9,587 nucleotides of DNA from an uncultured Prevotella sp. (GCA_934196725.1 CAKPWR010000078.1:1-9587), one strand, 5' to 3'. Numbered from the stretch's first letter, positions 1 through 7,465 are shown. Notes: generated from the sequence alone by a model not told the origin. Numbers and translations are program-made.

Positions 1-441
1 TATCACCTTGAAGACATTTACGTTCGCCAAGAAACAGAGGATTATTATGTTTACACACTTGACGAAAAGTTGTTAGACAAAGAGTTCATCCCTTTCTTGG
101 AGAAGTTCTATCAATTACGTTACCAAGATGGCGACAACTATGATGCTCCAAATGTATTGGAAGAACTAAACAGTATTTCTGACACTTCATCTCGCTTAGC
201 TTTACTAAGCAAGAAAAGCTTTCAAACTTATCAAATGGGAAGCGATAATGACTACTATCGGGTAAAGGGAAGTTGGAACAACTACCTACCAATCTATAAT
301 ACTTTTGCCATTTTGAGTTTGGATGGCAAGATAATAATGGAATGTTATAACGGAGTATTCAATTTCTTGCGTCGTTGCATCATAGCACAACTGCCAGAGT
401 TCAAGCTATCTAAAGCTTTAAGCATTTGGATTGATGGATAA
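1..441 (+). CDS. Hypothetical protein, 3' part only
   Basis: The reading frame is open from the first base of the window to a TAA at 439-441, so the 5' end lies outside; 146 codons are visible. A TTG at base 70 is only an internal codon and not a convincing start. I do not recognise the family. The visible product is acidic to neutral and rich in aromatic residues (many Tyr, Phe and Trp), with charged segments and no membrane span, signal peptide or metal-binding motif. A hydrophobic beta-type stretch (YNTFAILSLDGKIIMECY) lies about 50 residues from the end. Sampled lines run at about 37-40% GC against 50-55% in the TonB receptor gene, which suggests an accessory or acquired gene. Its role cannot be named from the sequence. 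A soluble immunity-type or other accessory protein is possible, but that is a guess. Confidence 0.7.
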   Translation, partial: YHLEDIYVRQETEDYYVYTLDEKLLDKEFIPFLEKFYQLRYQDGDNYDAPNVLEELNSISDTSSRLALLSKKSFQTYQMGSDNDYYRVKGSWNNYLPIYNTFAILSLDGKIIMECYNGVFNFLRRCIIAQLPEFKLSKALSIWIDG

Positions 442-461
442 AATGACATACCAAATACAAA

Positions 462-517
462 CATCCCTCACCATTTCTTTGATTCCACTAAATATCAAAG
501 ACTTATGGTGAAGGATG
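462..517. repeat. Long imperfect inverted repeat after the first gene
   Basis: The outer arms at 462-474 and 505-517 are reverse complements at 12 of 13 positions (ends CATCC / GGATG, inner CACCAT / ATGGTG). A second stem, CTTTGAT (477-483) with ATCAAAG (494-500), closes a ten-base loop. The structure begins about 20 bases after the stop codon of the first gene, so it could act as that gene's terminator. However, no T-run follows either arm, so a classical intrinsic terminator is not shown. Confidence 0.5.
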
Positions 518-534
518 AGAGTTAGAAAGTTTAC

Positions 535-622
535 CGCACAACAGCCGTTTTACGAGCGCACAACACGTGGCAGACAACCGCACAACAGCTGATGTGCGAT
601 TGCATAACAGCTGTTGTGCGGC
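535..622. repeat. Degenerate 22-bp array, CGCACAACA units
   Basis: The nonamer CGCACAACA starts at 535, 557 and 579, exactly 22 bases apart, and a degraded copy (TGCATAACA, 7 of 9) starts at 601. The sequence between the nonamers is poorly conserved, so the fixed spacing stands out. Twenty-two bases is about two DNA turns, so the motifs would lie on one face of the helix. This fits repeated protein-binding sites, but no binding protein is demonstrated. The array lies upstream of the promoter of the HU-like gene. Confidence 0.6.
578..621. repeat. Perfect 14-bp inverted repeat (hairpin)
   Basis: CCGCACAACAGCTG at 578-591 is the exact reverse complement of CAGCTGTTGTGCGG at 608-621. The inner bases can extend the stem (T593-A606, T595-A604, G596-C603, C597-G602) to a four-base loop at 598-601. 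The left arm is also the third unit of the CGCACAACA array. It could be an operator with dyad symmetry or an RNA hairpin if transcribed; no T-run follows it. Confidence 0.7.
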
Positions 623-630
623 TGACGATA

Positions 631-740
631 CTATCTCTTTCGACAACTTATCCTATCTCTTTCGACAACTTATCCTATCTTTTACGACAACTTATCCTAT
701 CTTTTCAAACAACTATTTCTGTCTTTTCAAACCGCCAATC
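631..740. repeat. 22-bp tandem repeat, about five decaying copies
   Basis: Units start at 631, 653, 675, 697 and 719. Each of the first units begins CTATCTCTTTCG and ends CGACAACTTATC. Units 1 and 2 are identical and unit 3 differs at two positions. Unit 4 matches unit 3 at about 16 of 22, and unit 5 matches unit 4 at about 15 of 22, so the array decays towards the downstream gene. The period is not a multiple of three, which argues against coding. It has the same period as the preceding CGCACAACA array but a different sequence. Confidence 0.8.
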
Positions 741-784
741 ACAGTATTTCCAAATTCTATCTGTATTTCTTTCCCCTTTTCTTC

Positions 785-813
785 TTGATTCTCAGAATAA
801 TTATTTATCTTTG
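785..813 (+). promoter_or_regulatory. Bacteroidota-type promoter of the HU-like gene
   Basis: A -7 element TATCTTTG at 806-813 matches TAnnTTTG fully. A TTG at 785-787 lies 18 bases upstream and fits the -33 position. Transcription would start near 819-821, giving a leader of roughly 65 nt before the ATG at 885. Confidence 0.7.
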
Positions 814-884
814 CGACGTCAACCAGACAATAACGGGTGATAACAAGGACATATTATTCTTGCTGACATAAAACTGAGAAAACT

Positions 885-1490
885 ATGGCTATAAAATATG
901 AAATACATTATCTTCCCAATGCAGGAGGAAATGAAGAGACACGCCGATTCGCCCATATCTTTGAGCAACCTGCGATGACAGACAAGCAGATGATAGAACG
1001 AATAGCCCAACATAGCTGTTTGGGGAAGGGAGAAGTGGCTACTGTCTTCATGCAACTGCGTGACATTATCGAAGAAGACCTGCAGGATGGAAAGCGTATC
1101 AACATTCCGGAAATCGGATACCTCTCGCTCTCGGTAAATCTGGATATGGATGAACTGAAGCCTGACAGCAAGGTGAGAGCCGACTACGTTAGCGTAAGAG
1201 GCATCAAGTTCCGCCCCAATGAAGACCTGCTGAAACAGGTGAAGTATCATACTCATTTCGAGAAATCGCAATATACTTCCCGCTCCTACCCTTTCTCTGA
1301 AGATACCTTGAAGGAAAAAATAAGAGAGTATATGCAAGACCATCGCTCCATCAACCGCAGAACTCTGGAAATGGAATTTCATATCCGCAAACAGACTGCA
1401 CTCAACTGGTTGAAGCAACTGGAAAAATCCGGCTTCCTGATTAAAGAAGGTTCACGCAATGCACCGGTTTATTTCCTGGCAGAAGAATAG
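885..1490 (+). CDS. HU-like DNA-binding protein with C-terminal winged helix
   Basis: This 201-residue protein appears to have two parts. Residues 1 to about 122 resemble the divergent HU-like (HU-HIG) domain of Bacteroidota: a helical stretch with LGKGEVATVFMQLRDII near 46-62, then the glycine-containing turn DGKRINIPEIGYLSLSV near 68-84, which corresponds to the HU G-x-x-V-x-L-P-x-x-G region. Residues about 136-200 look like a winged helix-turn-helix, with helices around 139-150, 157-167 and 169-183 and a wing near 184-198. The start is the ATG at 885, downstream of a clear promoter and with no purine-rich Shine-Dalgarno, as usual in this phylum. It probably binds DNA as a regulator or architectural protein, and the 22-bp arrays just upstream are candidate targets (inference). 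murQ follows after 87 bases and may share the transcript. Domain calls are by eye. Confidence 0.8.
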   Translation: MAIKYEIHYLPNAGGNEETRRFAHIFEQPAMTDKQMIERIAQHSCLGKGEVATVFMQLRDIIEEDLQDGKRINIPEIGYLSLSVNLDMDELKPDSKVRADYVSVRGIKFRPNEDLLKQVKYHTHFEKSQYTSRSYPFSEDTLKEKIREYMQDHRSINRRTLEMEFHIRKQTALNWLKQLEKSGFLIKEGSRNAPVYFLAEE

Positions 1491-1577
1491 AAACCTGCAT
1501 CAGGATTATCGGCTATAGCCATAGGAAATAGCCAGAAATCAAGCTTTTCGTAATCTACAACCAAAAGATAAAATACT

Positions 1578-2447
1578 ATGCCAAATAAAGAAGAAAAGAG
1601 AATAACAGAACAGAGCTCGCTCTACGAACATCTCGAAAAAATGAGCGTAGCTGAACTCACCGCTCATATCAATGAAGAAAACAAGAAGGTGGCGCTGGCA
1701 ATAGAAGAAGCTTTGCCTGCCATCAACCAACTGATTTCCGCCATCGAAGGGCAGCTGAAAAAGGGCGGAAGACTCTTCTATGCCGGTTGCGGAACGGGCG
1801 GAAGACTGGCTACACTCGATACCATCGAAGTGCAGAACACCTATGGCATCGACGGTTCGCAGATACAAGCCATCTTCCCCGGAGGCATCGGCTGCCTTAC
1901 GCAAACCAGGGAATCCAGAGAAGACGACCTGGAGAATGGTTGGCACCAGCTCTGCGATAAACATATCTCAAAGCAGGATTTCGTACTCGGTTTTTCTGCC
2001 AGCGGCACAACCCCATTCGTGCTTTCCATCTTGCAGCATTGCAAGAAAGAAGGCATTCCTACGGGTTGCATCGTCAACAATCCTCACGCTCCCATCGCCC
2101 AGGCTGCCGATTATCCCGTAGAAGTCATTACTGGACCGGAATTCGTAACGGGAAGTACCCGCATGAAAGCAGGCTCATCGCAGAAGATGATTCTGGACAT
2201 GATCAGTACTTCCCTTCAGATAAGGCAAGGACGAGTGGAAGGCAACAAGATGGTGAACGCCAAACTCATCAACCATAAACTCATCGACCGTGCCTGCCGC
2301 ATCTTCATGGAACGCAATCCGCAATATACGGACTACGAAGAAGTGAAACTGCTGATTCTGGAATCAGGAAGCGTGAAGAAGGCAGAAGAGAAATTACATC
2401 TTCTCGGTGCCGTACATATCGTTCCACCAACTGGCATCATCCTGTAA
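1578..2447 (+). CDS. murQ: N-acetylmuramic acid 6-phosphate etherase (MurQ)
   Basis: A cytoplasmic SIS-fold enzyme that cleaves the lactyl ether of MurNAc-6-phosphate to GlcNAc-6-phosphate and D-lactate during peptidoglycan recycling. It has 289 residues, close to the usual 270-300. The opening ITEQSSLYEHLEKMSV is typical of Bacteroidota MurQ. The phosphosugar-binding region is GGRLFYAGCGTGGR (63-76), ASGTTPFV follows later, and GPEFVTGSTRMKAGSSQK matches the GCKR-family signature. By hand alignment with E. coli MurQ, the catalytic acid Glu83 and base Glu114 correspond to Glu84 and Glu115, both present. Two changes stand out: the usual GAGTSGR is GCGTGGR, and DASE-x-PPT is DTIEVQNT. The last 17 residues lie inside the 3' end of the opposite-strand peptidase gene and look like a non-homologous extension. 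No separate promoter is visible in the 87-base gap, so co-transcription with the HU-like gene is possible. Confidence 0.88.
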   Translation: MPNKEEKRITEQSSLYEHLEKMSVAELTAHINEENKKVALAIEEALPAINQLISAIEGQLKKGGRLFYAGCGTGGRLATLDTIEVQNTYGIDGSQIQAIFPGGIGCLTQTRESREDDLENGWHQLCDKHISKQDFVLGFSASGTTPFVLSILQHCKKEGIPTGCIVNNPHAPIAQAADYPVEVITGPEFVTGSTRMKAGSSQKMILDMISTSLQIRQGRVEGNKMVNAKLINHKLIDRACRIFMERNPQYTDYEEVKLLILESGSVKKAEEKLHLLGAVHIVPPTGIIL

Positions 2448-4952
2448 CCACTTGGCAAACCAGGCAAAGATAGTATCTTGCCACTTGAGGCGCTTCTCGT
2501 AGTCTATGATGTGATGGTCCTGGTCTTTTACCAATACCATCGCTGTTGGACGGCCGAGGAGCTTCAATGCATTATAGAGCTGGATACTCTCGCCCACTGG
2601 TACATTGTTATCGGCAGTACCATGCACAAAGAGCAATGGCGTATGAATCTTATCAGCATTATAGAGCGGACTCTGATCTACAAAGAGATGCTTGTTGGTC
2701 CAAGGATACTCATTCGCCATGGAAACTTCGCTATAGCTGTAGCCCCAATAGCCCTCACCCCAATAGCTGGTATGATCGCTGATACCGGCATGAGAGATGG
2801 CTGCAGCAAAGAGGTCGGTCTTGGTCTGCAAATACTGGGTCATGAATCCACCATAGCTTGCACCGATACATCCTATCTTCTTACTGTTCACGAAGTTATG
2901 TTCCTTACAGAAAGCCTGCGTGCTGGCAATGATGTCTTCTGCCACGCCCTCGCCTGCCGTATCCACGTGGCGGGCAGAGAACTTCTGACCGAAACCGGTA
3001 GCACCGCTAGGATTAACCACCAGAACAACATATCCCATCGCTGCATATACATGATGAGGATAGCGACTCTGGAACATACGGGTGGTAGGACTGCAACCGC
3101 CGTAGTAATTCACTATCATAGGATATTTCTTCGCAGCATCGAAGTGAGGAGGCAGATAGTAACGGCAGCAGAGTGTATCGCCACGAGAGTTCACATAGTT
3201 CCATGCCTTGCAGTCGCCCAGCTCGATGTCCTTCAGTAGTCGGGCACTGAGATCATCCACCAGCAGAGCCTTCTGTGCCTTGGTATTCATCTTGTAGAGA
3301 CGGTCGGCATTGGAAGCACTCTGACCAGAGAACGCCATTTCCGGAGAAGCCGCTGCAATGGAGAAGCTCTTGATGTTCTCCTCAGGAGACTTCAGGAGAG
3401 TGAACTTTCCGGTCTTAGGATTGAGCTGGAAGAGATGCATGCAGTCTTTATCCTCGGCAGTAAAATAGATGTTTCCATCCACCTTGCTCCAATCCACGCT
3501 CTGCACGTTAGGATTGAAATCCCTGGTCATCGGTTTCACCTTCTTGTCTGACAAAGTCATCAGATAGAGCTGTGTATCTACCATGCTTGGTATCTGTCCC
3601 TCTTCTACATTTTTTCCGATGCCATTGAAAGCCTCAGGCGAACCGGTTATGAGGATGCTCTTGCCGTCTGGCGAGAACTGGGCACTATTGATGAATTCTC
3701 CCTTCTCTACCAAAGTCTCCACGCTCATATCGTTCAGATTGAGACGATAGAGGGAATTGACCGTTGTAGGACGCTTGGTAAGACGCTCCTCGCTCTTGCC
3801 GATGAGCAGATAGCGGGAGTCGGCAGAGATATCATTGAGATATACATTGTGATAGCCGAAAGTAAGCGGCTGGAGGATGCCAGATGCCAGATCATACTTG
3901 GCAAGATAGCTGCGGTTTCTCCATCCAGGCTGGCGGTCATCAGGTTCCTTTACATCAAACACCTGAGCATCCTGCTTTCTACCCTCCATATAAAGCGTAT
4001 AGATAAGCGATTTCTCATCAGGAGTAAACTGGAACCAGCCTTCCGGAATATTAGCCGCCATCACCTCGCGCTCCATATTCAGCGGATTGATAGTGATAAG
4101 CTGCATGGCTCCGTCTGCCTTTCCTTCACCGGCGATGGCATTGTCGCCCGCCTTCTCGGTAAAGTACATCTTGTTGGTGCGAGGCATCCATCTTACGTTC
4201 TCCTCAAAGGAAGCAACGACCTTGCTGGTCTGGCTGTTTCTCAGCTCGTTGATGCTATGCTTCTTGCCCTGACGGTCTACCCAAGTCTTGCGCACAATCA
4301 TAAACTTGCCATTTGGCGAAAGTGCCACACTTGAATAGTTTGGCATGCAGATTGCATCATATATATTAAGGGTGCGCTTGGTATTGGCAGAAGCCTCGCC
4401 CACGCTCAGCTGCTTGCCATCGGCAGCAGTAACGCTCACCTTGAAATCCTTGGCAGCATCCTTGGCAGCAGTCTTATCGGAAGACGAATCTGATGCGGTG
4501 AGATATTTGATAACCACGGTATGGGTAGAAGGCAGCAAGACGGTCTCAGCCTTGTCACCATTCACCTTCACTTGCTCGCCATCTACGAAGAGACGGTATT
4601 GCTTCAGTCCCTTCACCTCTACAGTAGCCTTGGTACGGCTGGTGTTAGATACGGTGAAGGAAGCCAGATGGAGTGCATTCTGCTTTGCATGATCAGCCAA
4701 GAGCTGAGAAGCAGCCACTTCCTTGCCATTATTCAATAGGTTGAACGATAATGGAGAGTCTAATACCCCCTCCATTGTAAACTTTTCTCCCTTCACATTT
4801 ACGCTGTCTGCCATCCAGGGAGTAGACACAGGGAATGGTCCCACATGCTTCAGTTTCTGTACCTCGATAGTATCGGCATTGGCAGAAAGCGAAGCACAGA
4901 GAGCTGCGCTGAAAGTGAGAGCCCAGAGGCTCTTTCTTGCTGTTTTCATCAT
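2394..4952 (-). CDS. Exported S9-family (prolyl oligopeptidase type) serine peptidase
   Basis: An 852-residue protein starting MMKTARKSLWAL, with a typical signal peptide ending in an Ala-rich segment (SLSANA, about residue 26), so it should act in the periplasm or outer envelope. The middle (about 190-610) has repeated propeller-type blades (for example SVALSPNGKFMIV, WFQFTPDEKSLIYT, NSAQFSPDGKSILITG). The C-terminal alpha/beta hydrolase carries the S9 triad by motif: Ser699 in GASYGG, Asp781 in HGTADNNV and His813 in KDQDHH. The family cleaves short peptides, often after proline or alanine; the exact specificity (DPP-IV-like or other) is not shown. Two adjacent ATGs (4950-4952 and 4947-4949) could each serve as start. 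The gene is divergent from the TonB-type barrel gene and its 3' end overlaps murQ by 54 bp. No intrinsic terminator is visible at the overlap. Confidence 0.9.
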   Translation of the reverse strand: MMKTARKSLWALTFSAALCASLSANADTIEVQKLKHVGPFPVSTPWMADSVNVKGEKFTMEGVLDSPLSFNLLNNGKEVAASQLLADHAKQNALHLASFTVSNTSRTKATVEVKGLKQYRLFVDGEQVKVNGDKAETVLLPSTHTVVIKYLTASDSSSDKTAAKDAAKDFKVSVTAADGKQLSVGEASANTKRTLNIYDAICMPNYSSVALSPNGKFMIVRKTWVDRQGKKHSINELRNSQTSKVVASFEENVRWMPRTNKMYFTEKAGDNAIAGEGKADGAMQLITINPLNMEREVMAANIPEGWFQFTPDEKSLIYTLYMEGRKQDAQVFDVKEPDDRQPGWRNRSYLAKYDLASGILQPLTFGYHNVYLNDISADSRYLLIGKSEERLTKRPTTVNSLYRLNLNDMSVETLVEKGEFINSAQFSPDGKSILITGSPEAFNGIGKNVEEGQIPSMVDTQLYLMTLSDKKVKPMTRDFNPNVQSVDWSKVDGNIYFTAEDKDCMHLFQLNPKTGKFTLLKSPEENIKSFSIAAASPEMAFSGQSASNADRLYKMNTKAQKALLVDDLSARLLKDIELGDCKAWNYVNSRGDTLCCRYYLPPHFDAAKKYPMIVNYYGGCSPTTRMFQSRYPHHVYAAMGYVVLVVNPSGATGFGQKFSARHVDTAGEGVAEDIIASTQAFCKEHNFVNSKKIGCIGASYGGFMTQYLQTKTDLFAAAISHAGISDHTSYWGEGYWGYSYSEVSMANEYPWTNKHLFVDQSPLYNADKIHTPLLFVHGTADNNVPVGESIQLYNALKLLGRPTAMVLVKDQDHHIIDYEKRLKWQDTIFAWFAKWLQDDASWWNDMYGTEKM

Positions 4953-4981
4953 GATTTATTTCAATTATATTAAATTTTCTG

Positions 4982-5014
4982 CGAAATTACAAATAAAAGT
5001 TGAGATAAACGAAA
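4982..5014 (-). promoter_or_regulatory. Probable promoter of the S9 peptidase gene
   Basis: On the minus strand, TAATTTCG (4982-4989) matches the -7 consensus TAnnTTTG at all but one position. TTTCG (5010-5014) sits 20 bases upstream where the -33 TTTG belongs. Transcription would begin near 4975, leaving a leader of about 22 nt. Both boxes carry a mismatch, so this is moderate support only. Confidence 0.45.
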
Positions 5015-5125
5015 CTTTCGCTTACATTTTTTGCTTTTTATCGGGATTATTCTGTTTTTATGTTATCTGAACGTTAAAAAGAGCTTTCAGAAAGTTATAG
5101 TTGAGTTAAACCCCTATTCCATTCA

Positions 5126-5155
5126 TTGTCATTCAAAAAAATCCATTTACCTTTG
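5126..5155 (+). promoter_or_regulatory. Promoter of the TonB-dependent receptor gene
   Basis: TACCTTTG at 5148-5155 is a full match to the -7 element and TTG at 5126-5128 lies 19 bases upstream as the -33 core. The predicted start of transcription near 5162 rules out translation from the upstream in-frame TTG at 5126. It favours the ATG at 5228 (leader about 65 nt) or at 5174. Confidence 0.7.
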
Positions 5156-5227
5156 CATCGTCAAACAGAAAAAATGACAAAGAAAATAACAGAATCAAGG
5201 AGTATTAAAACTAAAAAAAAGATTGTT

Positions 5228-7465
5228 ATGAACAAGAAAAATATGATATTACTGAGCTCTTTGCTCGTATGTTCGCTCGAAAGCTTCGCACAGAACCAGG
5301 TAGAGGCTTCCGATTCCATCTGGAAGGATATGGACCTGGATGCCGTAACCGTGGTTGCCTCCAAGCCTCTTGTAAAGATGGAGACCGACAAGATGACCTA
5401 CAACGTAGAGCAGGATGCCGATGCCAAGGCTTCTACCGTACTTGATATGCTGCGCAAGGTTCCGATGGTAACCGTAGACGGACAGGACAACATCACCGTG
5501 AATGGTTCTTCCAGCTTCAAGGTATACGTAGACGGAAAGCCGAATCCCATGTTCTCTGCCAACCCTTCACAGATATTCAAGGCGATGCCGGCAACCATGG
5601 TCAAGAACATAGAGGTAATCACCAACCCTGGTGCCAAATATGATGCAGAAGGAACGGGCGGTGTGCTCAACATCGTACTCAACAAGCAGACCGTGAATGG
5701 CGCAGGAGGCAACGACCTCAGCAATGGATATAACGGCAACATCAGTGCCACTGCCGGCAATCAGGCGCAGAGCATCTCTGCCCTCATCAGCGGTCAGCAG
5801 GGCAAGTTCACCTACAGTGCCAACGGTATGTACGATCATCAGCGCATGGATGGAACCACCATCTCCTTCGACCGAATCCAGAAGGATGGAAGCACGATGA
5901 ACTACTATCAGAATTCGGATATGAAGCAGCCATTCTCGATGGGCAACATCAGCATGAGCTATGAACTCGATTCGCTGAGCAACATCAGCGCCACGGCTGG
6001 CTTGACCACCTTCGGTCAGAAGATGAACGGTCATCCGCTCACCCAGATGTCTGGCGGCATCTATGGCAAGGGCTTTGAATATGGCAACGAGATGAAGCAG
6101 AATCTGGACAACACTTCTTTCAATGGAAGCATCGACTATCAGCGATTCTTCAACAAGGAGCGCACCAACTACCTCATCCTCAGCTATCTCTTCAGCACCA
6201 ACCCTACCCATATCGACAACTATACGTTCTACGATGACATCAGTCAGGTAACGGGAATTCAGCTCCACGACCTGCTCTCAAAGAGCAAAACCCGTGGCAC
6301 GGAACATACCTTCCAGGCAGACTTCACCCACTCGCTCAGCGAGACACAGCGCTTGAACTTCGGCGCCAAATACATCGCCCGCACCAACAAGAGCGATTCC
6401 CGCTACTATGATGTGGCTGCAGACAAGAGCGAGACTCTGAACCCAGCCAACAGCATGGAATACAAGAACAACCAGAGCATTCTGGCAGCATACGCTGAAT
6501 GGAAAGGAAACTTCGGAAAGATAGGAACCATGCTGGGAACCCGCTACGAGCAGACCTGGGAGAAGGTGAAGTTTGAACAGGGCAAGGGCGATGACTTCGA
6601 CAAACAGTACGGCAACTTCGTGCCGAGCGCCAGCCTTTCCTACAACATGGCTCCAGGCATGAATCTCGGCGTGAACTATCAGCTGCGCATCACCCGTCCT
6701 GGCATCACCTATCTGAATCCATACGTAGACCGCAGTAATCCTACTGCCATCTCCTATGGTAATACAGACCTCGACGTGGTGAAGTCGCATCAGCTGAACA
6801 TGGTATTCAATTACTATAACCAGCGATTCATGTTGAGCACCACCCTGGGTTACGGATTCTGCGACAACAAGATAGAGCAGTATTCCTTCCTCGATGCCGA
6901 CAACCTGCTCAACACCACCTACGGCAATGTTTCGAAGACCCGCAACGCCAGCATGAATGTATTCATCAACTGGCTGATGTTCAAGAAGACAAGACTGATG
7001 CTGAACGAGAGCTTGAGCTACAACGATTTGCGCAGCGATGCCCTGGGATGGAAGAACAACGGATGGAACAGCAGCACAATGATCAATCTGCAACAGACCC
7101 TGCCTTGGGAACTGCAATGGACCGTGGGTAGCATCATCCAGACCAAGCAGCATAATCTGCAGGGCTATCAGAGCGGTATGGCATTCTTCTATACCACCCT
7201 CTCCAAATCCATCGTCAAGGATAAGTTGGATTTGGGTCTGATGTTCCTCACTCCTACCGACGACAAGCTCAACATCAAGCAGAAGACCGTGGGTTCGGAT
7301 TACGTACAGAACATGACCATAAAAGTGCCATTGCGCCAAATCAGTCTTACCCTGACTTGGAAGTTCGGAAACACCAAGAAGCAATTCCAGCAGGTGAAGT
7401 CAAACATCAAGAATGACTTCCAGGAAGAACAGCAGGGAATCCAGACAGGAGGAATGGAGAAATAG
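5228..7465 (+). CDS. TonB-dependent receptor-type outer-membrane beta-barrel protein
   Basis: With the start at the ATG at 5228 the protein has 745 residues. It begins with a Lys-rich signal peptide, MNKKNMILLSSLLVCSLESFA, followed by Gln, the usual cleavage context in Bacteroidota. An earlier in-frame ATG at 5174 would put 18 charged residues before the signal peptide and is less likely. A plug domain spans about 37-153 and includes LDAVTVVAS, the VYVDGKP segment and IEVITNPGAKYDAEGTGGVLNIV. The rest is a barrel with alternating aromatic strands, ending in a strand around ISLTLTWKFGN and a short polar tail. It resembles the OMP_b-brl_3 family. The N-terminal carboxypeptidase-like domain often seen in such proteins is absent, and no SusD-like partner is present, so the substrate is unknown. 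The divergent peptidase suggests, but does not show, a peptide-related role. The structured repeat begins immediately after the stop codon. Confidence 0.88.
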   Translation: MNKKNMILLSSLLVCSLESFAQNQVEASDSIWKDMDLDAVTVVASKPLVKMETDKMTYNVEQDADAKASTVLDMLRKVPMVTVDGQDNITVNGSSSFKVYVDGKPNPMFSANPSQIFKAMPATMVKNIEVITNPGAKYDAEGTGGVLNIVLNKQTVNGAGGNDLSNGYNGNISATAGNQAQSISALISGQQGKFTYSANGMYDHQRMDGTTISFDRIQKDGSTMNYYQNSDMKQPFSMGNISMSYELDSLSNISATAGLTTFGQKMNGHPLTQMSGGIYGKGFEYGNEMKQNLDNTSFNGSIDYQRFFNKERTNYLILSYLFSTNPTHIDNYTFYDDISQVTGIQLHDLLSKSKTRGTEHTFQADFTHSLSETQRLNFGAKYIARTNKSDSRYYDVAADKSETLNPANSMEYKNNQSILAAYAEWKGNFGKIGTMLGTRYEQTWEKVKFEQGKGDDFDKQYGNFVPSASLSYNMAPGMNLGVNYQLRITRPGITYLNPYVDRSNPTAISYGNTDLDVVKSHQLNMVFNYYNQRFMLSTTLGYGFCDNKIEQYSFLDADNLLNTTYGNVSKTRNASMNVFINWLMFKKTRLMLNESLSYNDLRSDALGWKNNGWNSSTMINLQQTLPWELQWTVGSIIQTKQHNLQGYQSGMAFFYTTLSKSIVKDKLDLGLMFLTPTDDKLNIKQKTVGSDYVQNMTIKVPLRQISLTLTWKFGNTKKQFQQVKSNIKNDFQEEQQGIQTGGMEK

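Noticed and set aside
535..740. CRISPR array
   Set aside because: The 22-base units are contiguous or degenerate with no unique spacers between conserved repeats, and no cas gene is present.
567..840. Short plus-strand open frames across the 22-bp arrays
   Set aside because: They only reflect the repeats; a 22-bp period shifts frame at each unit and the translations are low-complexity.
819..1418. Minus-strand open frame opposite the HU-like gene (199 codons)
   Set aside because: Covered by the sense gene, which has a good promoter and domain-like sequence.
1511..1520. Ten-base palindrome GGCTATAGCC between the HU-like gene and murQ
   Set aside because: Short, with no promoter or T-run context; compatible with chance.
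2478..3239. Plus-strand open frames opposite the S9 peptidase gene (2478-3239 and 3849-4334)
   Set aside because: Antisense shadows of a gene with an intact catalytic triad and propeller; their translations show no domain features.
5126..5227. Upstream TTG start for the TonB-type gene
   Set aside because: The TTG is the -33 promoter element itself, upstream of the predicted transcription start, and would bury the signal peptide behind 34 extra residues.
6278..7384. Long minus-strand open frame opposite the TonB-type gene (368 codons)
   Set aside because: It lies wholly antisense to a clear conserved coding sequence, has no recognisable domain and no promoter.
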